From contig OZ020269.1 of NCBI GenBank assembly GCA_963971225.1, positions 12,734,701 through 12,798,700 on the forward strand: DNA of 64,000 nt, given 5' to 3'. How positions within the stretch are numbered: position 1 is the stretch's first letter; each line of letters opens with the position of its first letter. Of this stretch, positions 45,082-55,823 are shown one piece after another. The translations under genes were made by a program, and so were the position numbers. Below the pieces are notes generated by a model that searched no databases, was not told the DNA's origin, and saw only the letters and a list, made by a program, of their open reading frames with translations. This stretch comes from Melieria omissa (taxonomy: Eukaryota > Arthropoda > Insecta > Diptera > Ulidiidae).

Positions 45082-46062
45082 TAAGGGAGAGGGCCGGGTT
45101 GTGAACCGGGTTTTGTTTTTTTGGTCTAAATTATCTCAGAATAAAGATATCGAAAAATCGAAAATACCGTTGGAAAGGTCAATAATAAACGCAACTTTTT
45201 TATGAAGACGGATTACTGTTTTGATTGGTATTTAACTCTCTACGTTCAATTTTCTAAGGACGTGATTTTTCGCTTTTCCAAAAAAGTGGCTGGGTTGTGA
45301 ACCATCTGGAAGATCCCTATTAAAGTTGGAAAATACGAAGAAAACACCCATAATTTTTAAGTAAGTTGAGAATTTATTTAATCAGGAGGCCTCAAGAGGT
45401 GAAAAAAAGTTATAATGACGCCACTTGGGCCAAAAAATCGCAATGAACGAAAGTGCTCAATTTTTTGAATTTTCATCCTAATCGGTGTTGCAATGTTTGC
45501 ATGTGAAATACGAACGCGTTCTCGCTTTGGCCCACTTCAAGTGAACTCACCGAAATCGAGTGAAATTACATAAAATTACTTTATTTTAATATATCCGTCC
45601 ATATTTGACAGTGTTAGAACAAATGTAGTACGAAAAACGGGTGGTTCATAACCCAGCCACCTCAGTGGTTCACAGCCCAACCACGATGCCATTTTGGAAA
45701 CTTTAAAATAAACGACACTTCCAATCATAATTCGACATAAACAAATATTGCATCGTAAAATAGAATCAAAACACTAAATAAACATGTATTACACTGACCT
45801 TTTTGCAATAAGCTCAGTCACTTGGATCGCACTTTAAAAAAAAGCAAACAAGTTTTCGCAGTCGATTTTCAAACACGATGTCTTTCAAACTCGATTGCTG
45901 CCACAAGCAATACGTGTTTGTACTTCGGTGTAACCACAAAAGCAGAGTCATATCATAAGACAAAATTGACAGTTGAAAGATTGGCGATATGTCAATTAGG
46001 GAAAGAAAAAACGGCAATGGTTCACACCCCAGCCTGGTTCACAACCCAGCCCTCTCCCTTAA
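45082..46062. mobile_element. Palindrome-rich TIR (foldback-like) element
   Basis: Ends are TAAGGGAGAGGGCCGGGTTG and its near-perfect reverse complement. A 16-bp word, GGCTGGGTTGTGAACC, recurs six times: forward near 45094 and 45291, reverse near 45643, 45667, 46020 and 46036. So it has terminal and subterminal inverted repeats. No coding frame is convincing; an open frame at 45822-46115 crosses the end and is not a gene. It sits in satellite B. Superfamily unknown. Confidence 0.85.
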
Positions 46063-46392
46063 TATTTAAAATATTCATTAAAATTATTCAACTATTATTC
46101 AAAGTGAATATTTAAAAAGAAGAATAGAATAGAAGAATATTTAGAATATTTAGAATATTTTTAAAATGAATAGTTTAGAAATCTTGAAAATGCAAACATT
46201 AAAAAAAAAGTGATTTATGCAAAAACTAAAATAAAAAAATAATTTATTGAATAATTTTTTAATTTGAAAATTTAAAATGGTTGGAAGAAACTGTTTTAAA
46301 TATTAAAAACAATTTAAAATAATATTCATAATAGATTACAATATTTTTGAGGTCAATAGCTTACAAATCTTAAAAATGCAAACAATAAAAAA
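46063..46392. repeat. AT-rich satellite B, segment 3
   Basis: Carries the same words (TAGTTTAGAAATCTTGAAAATGC, AAACTGTTTTAAATATT, ATAGATTACAATATTTTTG) as the neighbouring segments. Confidence 0.75.
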
Positions 46393-47415
46393 AAATTATT
46401 ATTATTATTTATGGGAATGATGCACTGCGACCTGTAGATCTATTGTGCCCCTTCTTGGACTTCACAGACTGTCAGTGAGTCCAGTATCCAGGAGGAATTT
46501 TGATATGCTTCCTACACCCTGGATACCCAGTCCGTACCTGGTATGAGATGATCCCCCAGGTGTTTCTTTCTTTTATGCATGAGTACAGGGCACTCTCCTA
46601 GTATATGTAGTGCAGTCTCGTTTTCCTGCGAGCAGAACCTGCAATACCCATTTTCACGGATTCCTAGTTTGGATCATAATTCAATCTGCATTGCCCTGTT
46701 AGCATTCCCGTGATAATCCTTAGATTATCTTTTGATAGGGTCATGCAATCCTCGAATCTTTTCCTATTCCTATTGTAGGACCCGATAACCACCTTGGAAT
46801 GCTCTAAATAGATTTTCCCAGTATTGATTCCTTCTGGTTATCTCGTCCTTTCTAGTTAGGATAGAGGAAGCTTCTCCTCCACAAAAAGGTTTCGGGCCGA
46901 CAAAAAGTGTGGAAGCTCCCCTCCTTGCCAGTTCGTCGGCCCGTTTGTTTCCTTCAATGCCAACGTGGCCCGGAACCCAAAGTACTCAGACCTGGTTGTA
47001 ACGACCAAGTTCGTTTAGCTTCTCAACGCACTCCAAAACCAGTTTCGAGAACACCTGGTAGGATCTTAGAGCCTTGATTGCCGCTTGGCTGTAGGAGAGG
47101 ATAGCAATCTTTCGGTTCCGGTATCCCCTCGCCAGATTGAAATAAGCACACCTTTCAATAGCGTATATTTCCGCCTGGCAGATGATGGTGTGTTTTCCCG
47201 TACCCTCCCCGTTAAGGAGCCATCTATGTACCAGGATTATGCTGGTCTATCAGATAAGTTTCCGATACACCTACCCAGTTCCTTTTGTTACTAAGTTCAG
47301 TTTTAAATCTTTTGACAAAACTGAACTTTAGTGAGATTGTGTCCCTCGGTATTGCAATGTCGTGATACTGATTCGTAAGAGTATCAATCCTCTTACGGCT
47401 CAGAAATCCCTTAGT

Positions 47416-48415
47416 ACTCACTTACTTACTTAACTGGCCATAACAACCCGTTATCGGGTTACGGCCTGCCGCAAAACTTCTCTCCAGGCGCCTCTGCTTC
47501 GCGCGCGCCTTCTCCAGTTGGTCACACCAAGAGATACCAGTGCCTCTTCCACTTGGTCCTTCCACCGGAGACACGGCCTCCCTCTTCGCCGTCGACCTCC
47601 AACCATCGCATCGAATACCTTTTTCGCCGGAGCTTCGTCGCCCATGCGGCAGACATGACCGAGCCAGCGTAGCCGCTGGATGTTAATTCGCTGCGCTACG
47701 TCCATGTCCTTATACAGCTCATACAGCTCGTTATTGGTTCGTATGCGATAGTCGTCACCAAACCGAACAGGGCCGAAGGTTTTGCGAAGCACCATCCTCT
47801 CGAACACTCCAAGGACCGCTATGTCGTTTCGTGTCATTGTCCATGCTTCAGCGCCATAGAGGAGCACGGGCAAGATAAGCGTCCTATAGAGTGAAAGTTT
47901 TGTCGGTCGAGAGAGGTCTTTACTTCTCAATTGCCTACCGAGACCGTAGTAGCACCTGTTGGCAAGAGTTATCCTTCGCTTTATCTCCAGACTGACATCA
48001 TTGCTGCTGTTGATGGCGGTGCCAAGGTAGACGAATTCCTTGACAACTTTAAAAGCATACCTGTCGGCCTCGACGTAAGACCCTAGCCGCTGCGAGTCCC
48101 TGCGTGTAGACAGCATATACTTCGTCTTGCCCTCATTTACCACCAGACCCATTTTGGCAGATTCTCTTTCGATAGCCGCAAAGGCAGTGGTGACATCTCG
48201 CTTGTTACGTCCGATGACATCAATATCATCAGCGTAAGCGAGGAGCTGGACACTTTTGTTGAAAATTGTGCCATTACGATGTACACCGGCCTTGCGCAGA
48301 ACACTCTCCATGGTGAAGTTGAAGAGGTCGCAGGACAAAGGATCGCCCTGTCTGAAACCTCGAACGGTATCAAAGGGGTCGGAGAGGTCACTTCCAACCT
48401 TGACGGAGCTGCGCG
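47416..48415 (-). mobile_element. LINE family B, nested in LINE A, with 13-bp target duplication
   Basis: Exactly 1,000 bp, 5'-truncated, bounded by the perfect 13-bp direct repeat GAAATCCCTTAGT at 47403-47415 and 48416-48428. It encodes the C-terminal part of an RT (GFRQGDPLSC, AYADDIDVIGRN), the linker (LLYGAEAWTMTRND) and a final INIQRLRWLGHVCRM and GRRRRGRPCLRW block. The 3' tail is a TAAGTAAGTAAGTGAGT microsatellite. A second, older copy is at 29147-29918. Confidence 0.95.
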
Positions 48416-48947
48416 GAAATCCCTTAGTCCTGATATTTATATCAGTCATCCGTAGAAGAGCCCTCTTCGCCTGGGTCTGTATGTGCAAGTGAAGAGGTGT
48501 TAGTTCGAGGAGAACCTCCATAGATGCTGTTGGATACGTTCTCATAGCCCCTGTTATGCATACGTATAACAGTCTTTGTAGCTTGCTGAGCGCCTTGATA
48601 GTGGTTAGTTTGCTGGTCTTGTTAACCCAGACAGCTGAACTATACGTTATCATAGGTCTCACAATCGCCATGTAGATCCATCTCAGAATAGTAGGAGTGC
48701 AGCCCCAACTTTTACCCGCTACTGACATACAGGTCATGAAGACCCTGGTGGCCTTCCGTATTGTTTCCTCCAAATGTCCTTTCCAGAAAAGTTTCTGATC
48801 TAGTATAACACCTAGATATTTCACCTCCTTCTGGAATTCTAGCTCTATCCCATCCAGACGGATTGGTCTAAGAGCGTCAAGTTTATATCTTCTAGTGAAG
48901 TGGTGGTCTTCGCCGGGTTTATATTCAGCCCCACCTTTGTGCACCAT
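47451..48947 (-). pseudogene. Chimeric LINE A/LINE B open frame
   Basis: A 498-residue open frame that starts in LINE A's RT thumb and linker and passes in frame at about residue 178 into LINE B's RT palm. The join is the 13-bp target duplication and B's truncated 5' end. No single functional protein is expected: two different RT C-terminal regions are fused, and the first lacks its catalytic core. It is a by-product of nesting and not a gene. The listed Met is internal to LINE A's original frame. Confidence 0.92.
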
Positions 48948-49013
48948 TTCTTGGTTAACCTTAGTCCTAAGGTTATCTTATCCTGCAGTGTACCTTCGAA
49001 TTTCCCCCTGCAG

Positions 49014-49380
49014 AAAAAAATTATATAAACTAGTATATTAAAACAGAATTTTCAAATTTGAAATAGCAGTAACAGTTTTAAATTTTTTTAAATATTTTAA
49101 TATTTAAGTGTTTAAATATTTTTTACAAATACAAACCTATATATTTAAATAAAATATTTAAATATTGTTCAGAGTAAATATCTATAAATAAGAAAAATAT
49201 ATATATTTTACAACATATTCAAGATAAATAAAATTATAAATCTTAAAAATAAAAATATTTTAATAAACAAAAAATATTTTCTAAATTTTAAGCGCATAAA
49301 AAGGAGTTTTCATATTTAAATATTTTGTAAATAAAATGTTTATATTTTACAAATTTTAGTATCCAAATAATTGCAAACAT
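49014..49380. repeat. AT-rich satellite B, segment 4
   Basis: Array words resume after the LINE: TTTTAAATTTTTTTAAATATT, AATATTGTTCAGAGTAAATAT and ATAAATCTTAAAAATAAAAATA. It ends where the mariner-like MITE begins. Confidence 0.7.
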
Positions 49381-49382
49381 TA

Positions 49383-49976
49383 TTGGGTTGTTTAGAAAGT
49401 AATTCAGTTTTTACTATTTTATTTTATTGTTTTTTTGATTTAAAGTATTTTCACCAAGTTTGAAATCAACAGACCCATTGAATCAAGTTTCTTTATACAA
49501 TGCCTTAACCTATAGTTTGCCCATTAAAACGCCGAATTTCTAAAAATAACTTATTCTACAGTTAACACTAGAAATACTGCAAGTTTTCCATACCTAACAG
49601 ATATGAAGACTTTCATATCATATTCGCTGATATCTCGAAAAGTACACATAAGATTTAGCTAATTTTTCATTAAATAAATTTAAAAAAAATATACAATTCT
49701 CTATAATAACAAAATAAAAGTCACCAAAGCAAAAGCTGACAGAAATACTAAAGTAAATACAGATAATTAAAAATTAAAAACCGTCAAAATGGCCACAATG
49801 GTCTTTCTAGTGTTAAAGTTGTGTGGTTTGGGCTGAACGATGATCAGTCAGTTAGCCAAGACAAAGAATTATATTTGTATGGATAATACGGCTTTAGTGC
49901 GAAATTGGCTATGAAAACAAATATACAACTAAGTCCTTTTTTGGGAAAAAACAAAATTACTTTCCAAACAACCCAA
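49383..49976. mobile_element. mariner-like MITE carrying a nested MITE
   Basis: Ends TTGGGTTGTTTAGAAAGTAATT and AATTACTTTCCAAACAACCCAA are imperfect inverted repeats flanked by TA (49381-49382, 49977-49978). They resemble mariner termini. No transposase is present. The element is interrupted by the TTAA-flanked MITE; without that insert it is about 340 bp. Confidence 0.88.
49566..49812. mobile_element. TTAA-flanked MITE (CACTAGAAA termini), nested
   Basis: 247 bp with ends CACTAGAAA and TTTCTAGTG, each directly beside TTAA (49562-49565 and 49813-49816). The TTAA target implies a piggyBac-type transposase. The termini differ from the CCCTTT group at 6.4, 8.3 and 55.8 kb. It lies inside the mariner-like MITE, so it inserted later. 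Confidence 0.9.
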
Positions 49977-49978
49977 TA

Positions 49979-50725
49979 AATTAATCATATTGAAAATTGC
50001 TAATATTTGAAGACAACATAGAGTAGGGTTTGATTTTTAGTGCATATTTTTTAAAAGTCTCTATCAATGTTTCAGTTGGGTGGCAATCTTTAACCAAAAC
50101 TGTTGAAATCATTTGAATGTGAACCAACGCGTTGCAGCTAAGGTTGCATAGAAGCTTTGGGGAACTCAGAAATCAAACAAAAGACTGCAAAAACTACCTA
50201 AAAATATTATTAAAATATAAAATACAAAAACTTAAGTATTCGCTTTAAGTAAAGAATGAGGTTACAGGTTCTGAAGAGTCATTTTTTTTTATTTTTCTTA
50301 AGATATAAAAACTTTAGTATTCGCTTTGAGTAAAGAATGAAGTTACAGGTTCTGAAAAGTCATTATTTTTTTTAATTTTTATTATTTTTTTGCGCAGCTA
50401 GCAAACTGAACGCTTTCACTTTTTTCGTTTTTTTCCAATGCTCATTGGTACTTTGCTCTCGTATCATTCTTTAATGCTAATCAATTTGTGTTAACTATTT
50501 GTAGTAACTATTGAACTGTTAAATTACTTACTGGTAAATTTTGCATTTAATTGCGCCAACCTAACCAACAGCAGGTAATAAGTACGCAGCCATTTCACTG
50601 CAATTAAAACCACACAAAGCGCCGCAATAAAATTAAAAAATAAAAAAAATATTACGACATGATAACTTTCTTACTTTTCTCTATTCTCCATCATCCACTC
50701 GCGCTCCCTGCTCCCCTACATACAG
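49979..50725. other. Intron 6, end, with a small duplication and acceptor of exon 7
   Basis: A block of about 62 bp (AAAACTT-AGTATTCGCTTT-AGTAAAGAATGA-GTTACAGGTTCTGAARAGTCATT) is repeated at about 50227 and 50307. The intron ends in a long C/T tract and CTACATACAG. Confidence 0.75.
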
Positions 50726-51975
50726 TAAAGCATGTTAGCAAGAAGTCGAAGCATCGCCAGTCGCTCTACTCGATCGAGTTCGGGCCCAGCATCGACACGA
50801 TACGCAGCCGCGCCGACACCATACTCGACTACGACGATCTGCACGAGCGCGGCGACGGCGGCGAGCTGAGCCCCAAACCCATGACGCCGCGTCGCGTCAA
50901 GCGGCGCTCGGTGATGGCGCGCGGCACCAACAGTCGCCAGTCCACCACCAGTCGGCGCAGCCATGGCACCGGTGGCAGCCGCAGCAGCGATGGCCACGGC
51001 ACACATTCGCGCAGCAGCACGCGCAGCTCACGCCGCAAATATCAGCAGAATCCCGTTACCAAATTGCTCGATCAGCAGCAACAGCAATTGCAGCAGCAGC
51101 AACAACAATTGCAACAGCATCACCATCATCACAGCAAGCAACAACCACAGCAGCAGCAACAGTTCGGCTCGTTTCATCATAAGGAACCGAATGCCGCAGC
51201 GCTGACAGCCACCAATCTGCAAACACTCAATCACGAAATCTTCAAGACGGGCAGCAGCGTTGTGGGCGCAAGCGGTGGCGGCAGCGGCACAAACAACATC
51301 ATTGCCGGCGGCAGTCTCACCAAAACGAACAACAATCATCACAGCTTCCGCAAGAACATACCGCCGGATCCCATCTACTACAACACCAACGGCCAGGCGG
51401 GCCTCTTCCAGCAGTCGTGGCAGTCCAGCTCGCAGTCGCCCATTGTGATCGACGAGCCGCCGCCCACGCCCACACTGGCCAGCGGCGTCGGCGGCGGCGG
51501 CCACTTCAATCCCACGTACCAGCACTCGACCACGAACCTCAACGATGCCGAGCACGTGGACGAGCTCTACAACAATCGGCCGCCTTCGGTGCGCTCCAGC
51601 TACTCGAACTTCCATGGCACCAGGCCGCTGTCGTCCTATCTGCCCAACAGTGCGCCCACCGAGAATGTGTTCGTGGGCCTCACGGGCGCCACAGCGGCAC
51701 AGCAACAACCGCAACAACAACAGCTGCCCACACATGCGGCGCCCTCGACACCGCCGCTGTACCAGACGCATCCGCTGCAGCAGCAGCACGTGCACTTGCC
51801 GCCGCCACCGCCGCTGCCCTCGCCCGGCTATGCCAGCACGCCGCCACAGAACATTCCGTTCGCCAAGCGCACCGCCTCGCGCGAGAGCATCCGCTCCATG
51901 GCCTTTCTGAACAGCGGCCCGCCCGCCTACAATCTCAACTACCACACACCGCCCGACTCGGAGACGACCATGTAG
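50726..51975 (+). CDS. NKAIN: NKAIN, exon 7 (long tail, final part, PDZ-type C-terminus)
   Basis: Starts after a pyrimidine-rich tract and CATACAG in phase 1. With the G of 38514 it reads VKHVSKKSKHRQSLYSIEFG. The first 75 residues are charged and look ordered (SIDTIRSRADTILDYDDLHE). Then come Ser/Arg-rich, Gln/His-rich (an uninterrupted QQQQQLQQQQQQLQQHHHHH-type run), Gly-rich and Pro-rich stretches. It carries PPLY (51751-51762) and PPAY (51919-51930) motifs and ends SETTM before TAG, where E-T-T-M fits a class I PDZ-ligand C-terminus. Composition matches exon 6 and contrasts with the intron. Together with exons 2-6 it gives about 1,236 residues. A further 14 in-frame codons follow the TAG before TAA, so readthrough is possible but unsupported. 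Confidence 0.93.
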
Positions 51976-52095
51976 GTGCCCGGCGGCGCAGTCAGGCTCC
52001 AGCGCCGACAATTCACCTAATTTTATGCATATTTAATTAAACAATTTGCTTTAACTATATTTAAATGTAACTGTACAATTATATATTAAATCGTT
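51976..52095 (+). other. NKAIN 3' UTR start with candidate poly(A) signal
   Basis: Composition falls from GC-rich to AT-rich within about 45 bases of the stop. ATTAAA at 52085-52090 is the first reasonable poly(A) signal; usage is not shown. Confidence 0.4.
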
Positions 52096-55000
52096 CAGTA
52101 CGAGTTGAGTTAATATGGAATTTTTTATTTGAACAAAAAGCCGAAATACTTCAGAACCAATTTCGATCTCAAAATAGTGGCAGCACTGTTTTTGAAGCAA
52201 TCAACAATTCATTGCCTCAGTAAACAATTGTCGTATGTGCAATGAAACCCAGTGCAACATGCGACACTCGTTTTCTGAGATAGCAAATTAGAGTTTGAAA
52301 TGGTTTATTAAAAAAAAAAAATTTAATTAAAAAAAATTTTATTAATTTTGTTTGAAGTTTTACCAAGTCTTATAAATTATTTAGCATCATAAAACTATGA
52401 AATGTAGCACTTGTGTAATCACTTTCAACAAAAGTTCAACTTCCATGTATACTTTTTGCTTGAAATATAACTTAAAAATAATTTTTGTTTTAATAATTTA
52501 GCATTTAAATCTTGAAAAATATACCTATTTATTTTAAAAACCAAAGTAACATTGTAAATATTTCACATTAGATTTGATGCAAGTCATTACATTGGAAATT
52601 ATAAGAAAATATAAGTAAAACATCGACTATTTTAGTGTAGAATGAAAAAAATTTACTTAAAATAATAAAATTTATTAAAAAAAAATTAATAAAAATTATT
52701 ACTTAATTATTAAACAATATTTGGTGTAGAACAAAAGAACAATTGAAAAATAAACTTGAGAAAATTGATTAAAAATGAAAATTAATAAAAATTATTAATT
52801 ATAAATTTTGTTTGTCTTTTATTGCATGTAAGTAATTTCAGTACCTACAATTTAGAACAAACAAAACTGAAAAAATGTGTATTAACGTTTCGAAATATAT
52901 TCATTTTGCGTCCTGATTGAAGAATATTATTTTAGGGTTTTCAAAAGAATGAGAGTTAAAGTGTGGTTCAATATTCAATGTTATCTTTTGATCAAAAAAT
53001 ACCTAAAATTCTTCAATAAAACTTAAGAGGTTCAAATATTCATTGATATTTCAAAGTATTTTCAAAAGTAATTTCCTTCAAGTGGTTCAAATATTCATCG
53101 ATGCTTAAATTTTCAAAAGTAGTAGTAGAAGCAGATTTTCTTCAATGTAATTCACATTGCAAGCAATACAATTATTTCAACTCTTTCTCCATTCTTGAAA
53201 ACACTTTTCATAGATTGATTTTGGTAATCGAATTTAGGTTCCTCTTAATTCTTCTTGAAATACTTTCCGCAAAGTGGCAACTTGAGTTGCGACAATTGCA
53301 AAAAAGTTACAAGACACATGGTTTGGGTGAATACGGAGCTGGAATTCCGGTTGACATGATTTTTTATTAACAATCGTAAGTTCAAGTAAAATATTGTTAT
53401 AACCATTACCCAACTTCAATCTACTTTAAATTCACCAAATGTCTGTGCTTTGCACTCGCTTTCTCCCACTAAATTCCAATATTTCTTTCACATATTTTGA
53501 TTCAAATGGACTTTTGAATCATTATTATTGTCAACTTAAGTTTGTTTGAATGTACTTAAATTTCAAATCAAAATATTGCACACTGTACCTTAACCCCGAA
53601 TTACCCTATTCGCAAGTTTTGTTTCATTCAAGTCAAACACCACAAATGCAGTTTTATAGCAGACAGCAGCAGTTGCTTCATACCGAAACTGCACAAACCT
53701 AGCAAAGACAACTACCCACTTTATAGAGGAAAATAAGACAAATGCATTGTAGTGTTGCCAGATCAACAAACAGCACAACTGAATTCAATATTAAACAGGA
53801 ACCCTGGTGTACGGTTGAAAAGTTCCACTCAAAATGTCTATTCTCAGGGAATTTGAAAGTTTAGCTAACAAATTCTCACATCTTATTGTTCTTTTATGCC
53901 TTTGAAGTAAATGTTTGCTAAAATATAATATGCTGAAAAGAATGCTAAAGAATGCTGAACTAAAAACTGCAACAATGGGTATATTTTACATCAAATATTT
54001 GAAAATTTTTACTAGCAAAGCGTTCATTAACTCAAAAAACTTGAAAGAGCATAAAAACGTCAGCGAGAAAAAATCAGCTACAAGTTTCTGCTGCTATTTA
54101 AATAAAATATTTTTTTTTAATTTTAACTTGCCAGAATTTTTAGTTTATGGAAAAAATTATCAGTTGTTAAAATGTCCCAGAAAAACAATTTTTATTAGTT
54201 TAGAAATTTCATTACGATTTTTCATATGAAATATGAATGTAAAGGGAACTTTGACAAAGATTTGGCAAATCTTTTGTATTTGAGTTCTTCCATACACGTC
54301 TTTTAGAGCTCTGTTTGTCCAAAAATAACCTATTTCAAGACCCTTATTTGAGTTAAAAAATCTCAAAATATAATTAAATTAAATAAAATAAAATAAATAA
54401 AATATAAAATGAAATGAAATAAAATTAAATAAAATAAAAGAAATATTTTGGCGGACAATTTACTTTATTGCCATTAATGCCAATGCTTGCATTTTCAAAA
54501 TTATATAATTTTTATACGAGTCAAAGAAGTTAGCCGTAAAATAAACCGATTGCTGGTTACTTGATAATTTGTACTGGTTTTCTGTCCAATTACTTTTTCT
54601 CTTTGTGAGAGCATTTCTGTCAAATTCTTTCTTACGCTCTTTCTACAAGTTTTTACTGAGAAAGTGCATGAATAAAACTAAATATTGTTGTTTTATAGCC
54701 AAATTATGACTTCTCCTTGTTATCTTGAGACATATAATGTAGCTATAGTTCCAAATGTATGAGAACCGAGTCCCACATGTGACTACTCCCATCTCAGTGT
54801 GGAATGAAAATAGTCAAACTGCTCTAAATTTTTGAGCTCAATGATAAACATTTATTTAAATAACATTTGTGGTGTTCATAGTACAGAACAGTGGTGACCA
54901 TTCTGCTACTCGCGAGTAGCAACGATGCCTTCCTTCCTTTTCTATAACTTCATTGCTGATCAGAAGCGCAATTATTTTGTGTCGGAAATCGCAACGTGTG

Positions 55001-55819
55001 TGTCCTAACAACCAACTTTTCGCACGACCGGTCGCACGACCAGATTGTAACGTGTATGGGCCGCTTTAGACTTTTCTCAAACACAAAAAAAGTTATTTGT
55101 TGTTGCTTTGCATGAAAAACAAAAATATCACCAAATATATTAATTTTCTTGAATACCACTCAATTCTAAATTATCAACATTTTTACTGATTGTAAAGCGT
55201 GCTTACTGATTGCAGTAAACTGGCAACTCTGCTCAGCGGACTTCATTTGCATTTGCCAACAAGTAAGTTCAAGGAAGCAATTTGCAGTTAACTCAAATAT
55301 TTGTAATAACTTAATGAAACATTTTAATGATTTGTTTCAGACTTACAGAGACTCCCAAGCATTTTCTAGAAAGTGGAGCAAAGCAGATTTACAGCCATTC
55401 ATTTGGCAGAATTTAGACACAATTTAACACAAAACACAACTGCACAGTAGAAGTTTAACGGTTTAACTGAAAGATGGCTACAAAGGCTGCCAGATGTTGC
55501 ATTTCATACAAACGGAGTTAAAGAGAGAATTTTTGTAAAAAAGATGACAATTTCTATGAATCTAAAATAAAAAAAGAAGAGATGTTGATACTTTAAAGTT
55601 GGTTCTTAATTCCCAGGGTTGGTTGGCATTGCAGATAAAACATTTGTTTATTGATTGAGGTGAAGTTTTGTAAAGTTTTGAAATACATTTTTATAATAAA
55701 TGCGACTAAACACCAAAAAAGAAACTTTATTGCTTTTCAGAAAGGACAAAAGACAAAGAGAGGACAATTTCCTTTACCGATAACGATAGAATGATTTTGA
55801 TATAATTTTGCTTAGCTGG
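52096..55819. other. Probable NKAIN 3' UTR and intergenic DNA, no gene supported
   Basis: Strongly AT-rich, with A- and T-runs and an AAATA simple repeat at about 54370-54440. Short frames on both strands match nothing. The stretch 54880-55110 is a little richer in GC but unremarkable. Confidence 0.5.
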
Positions 55820-55823
55820 TTAA

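Larger units (their letters stand above)
46393..49013 (-). mobile_element. LINE family A (RNase H-bearing, 5'-truncated), host of a nested LINE
   Basis: Minus-strand remnant of an I/LOA-type element. The RT end (residues 1-174 of the frame at 48947) has EVKYLGVILDQKLFWKGHLE and IVRPMITYSSAVW. The RNase H part follows at about 46.88-47.40 kb, with QAEIYAIERCA, ILSYSQAAIKAL (a catalytic Asp position changed to Tyr) and VPGHVGIEGNKRADELAR, interrupted by a stop. A knuckle region and tail end at about 46.42 kb. An ORF block TKGF-LSRKRID is split by LINE B. Possible target duplication AAAAAAATTAT near 46389 and 49014. Confidence 0.85.

Noticed and set aside
45822..46115. A 97-codon frame inside the palindromic element.
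   Set aside because: It crosses the element's terminal repeat into satellite B and has no recognisable domain.
50659..50725. An ATG-initiated frame giving MITFLLFSILHHPLALPAP before exon 7, resembling a signal peptide.
   Set aside because: It is the pyrimidine-rich acceptor tract of intron 6 read in frame, and the phase-1 join from 38514 explains exon 7 without it.
50716..52040. Long antisense and alternate-phase frames over exon 7, up to 327 codons.
   Set aside because: Same composition effect; the + frame continues NKAIN through a proper splice.
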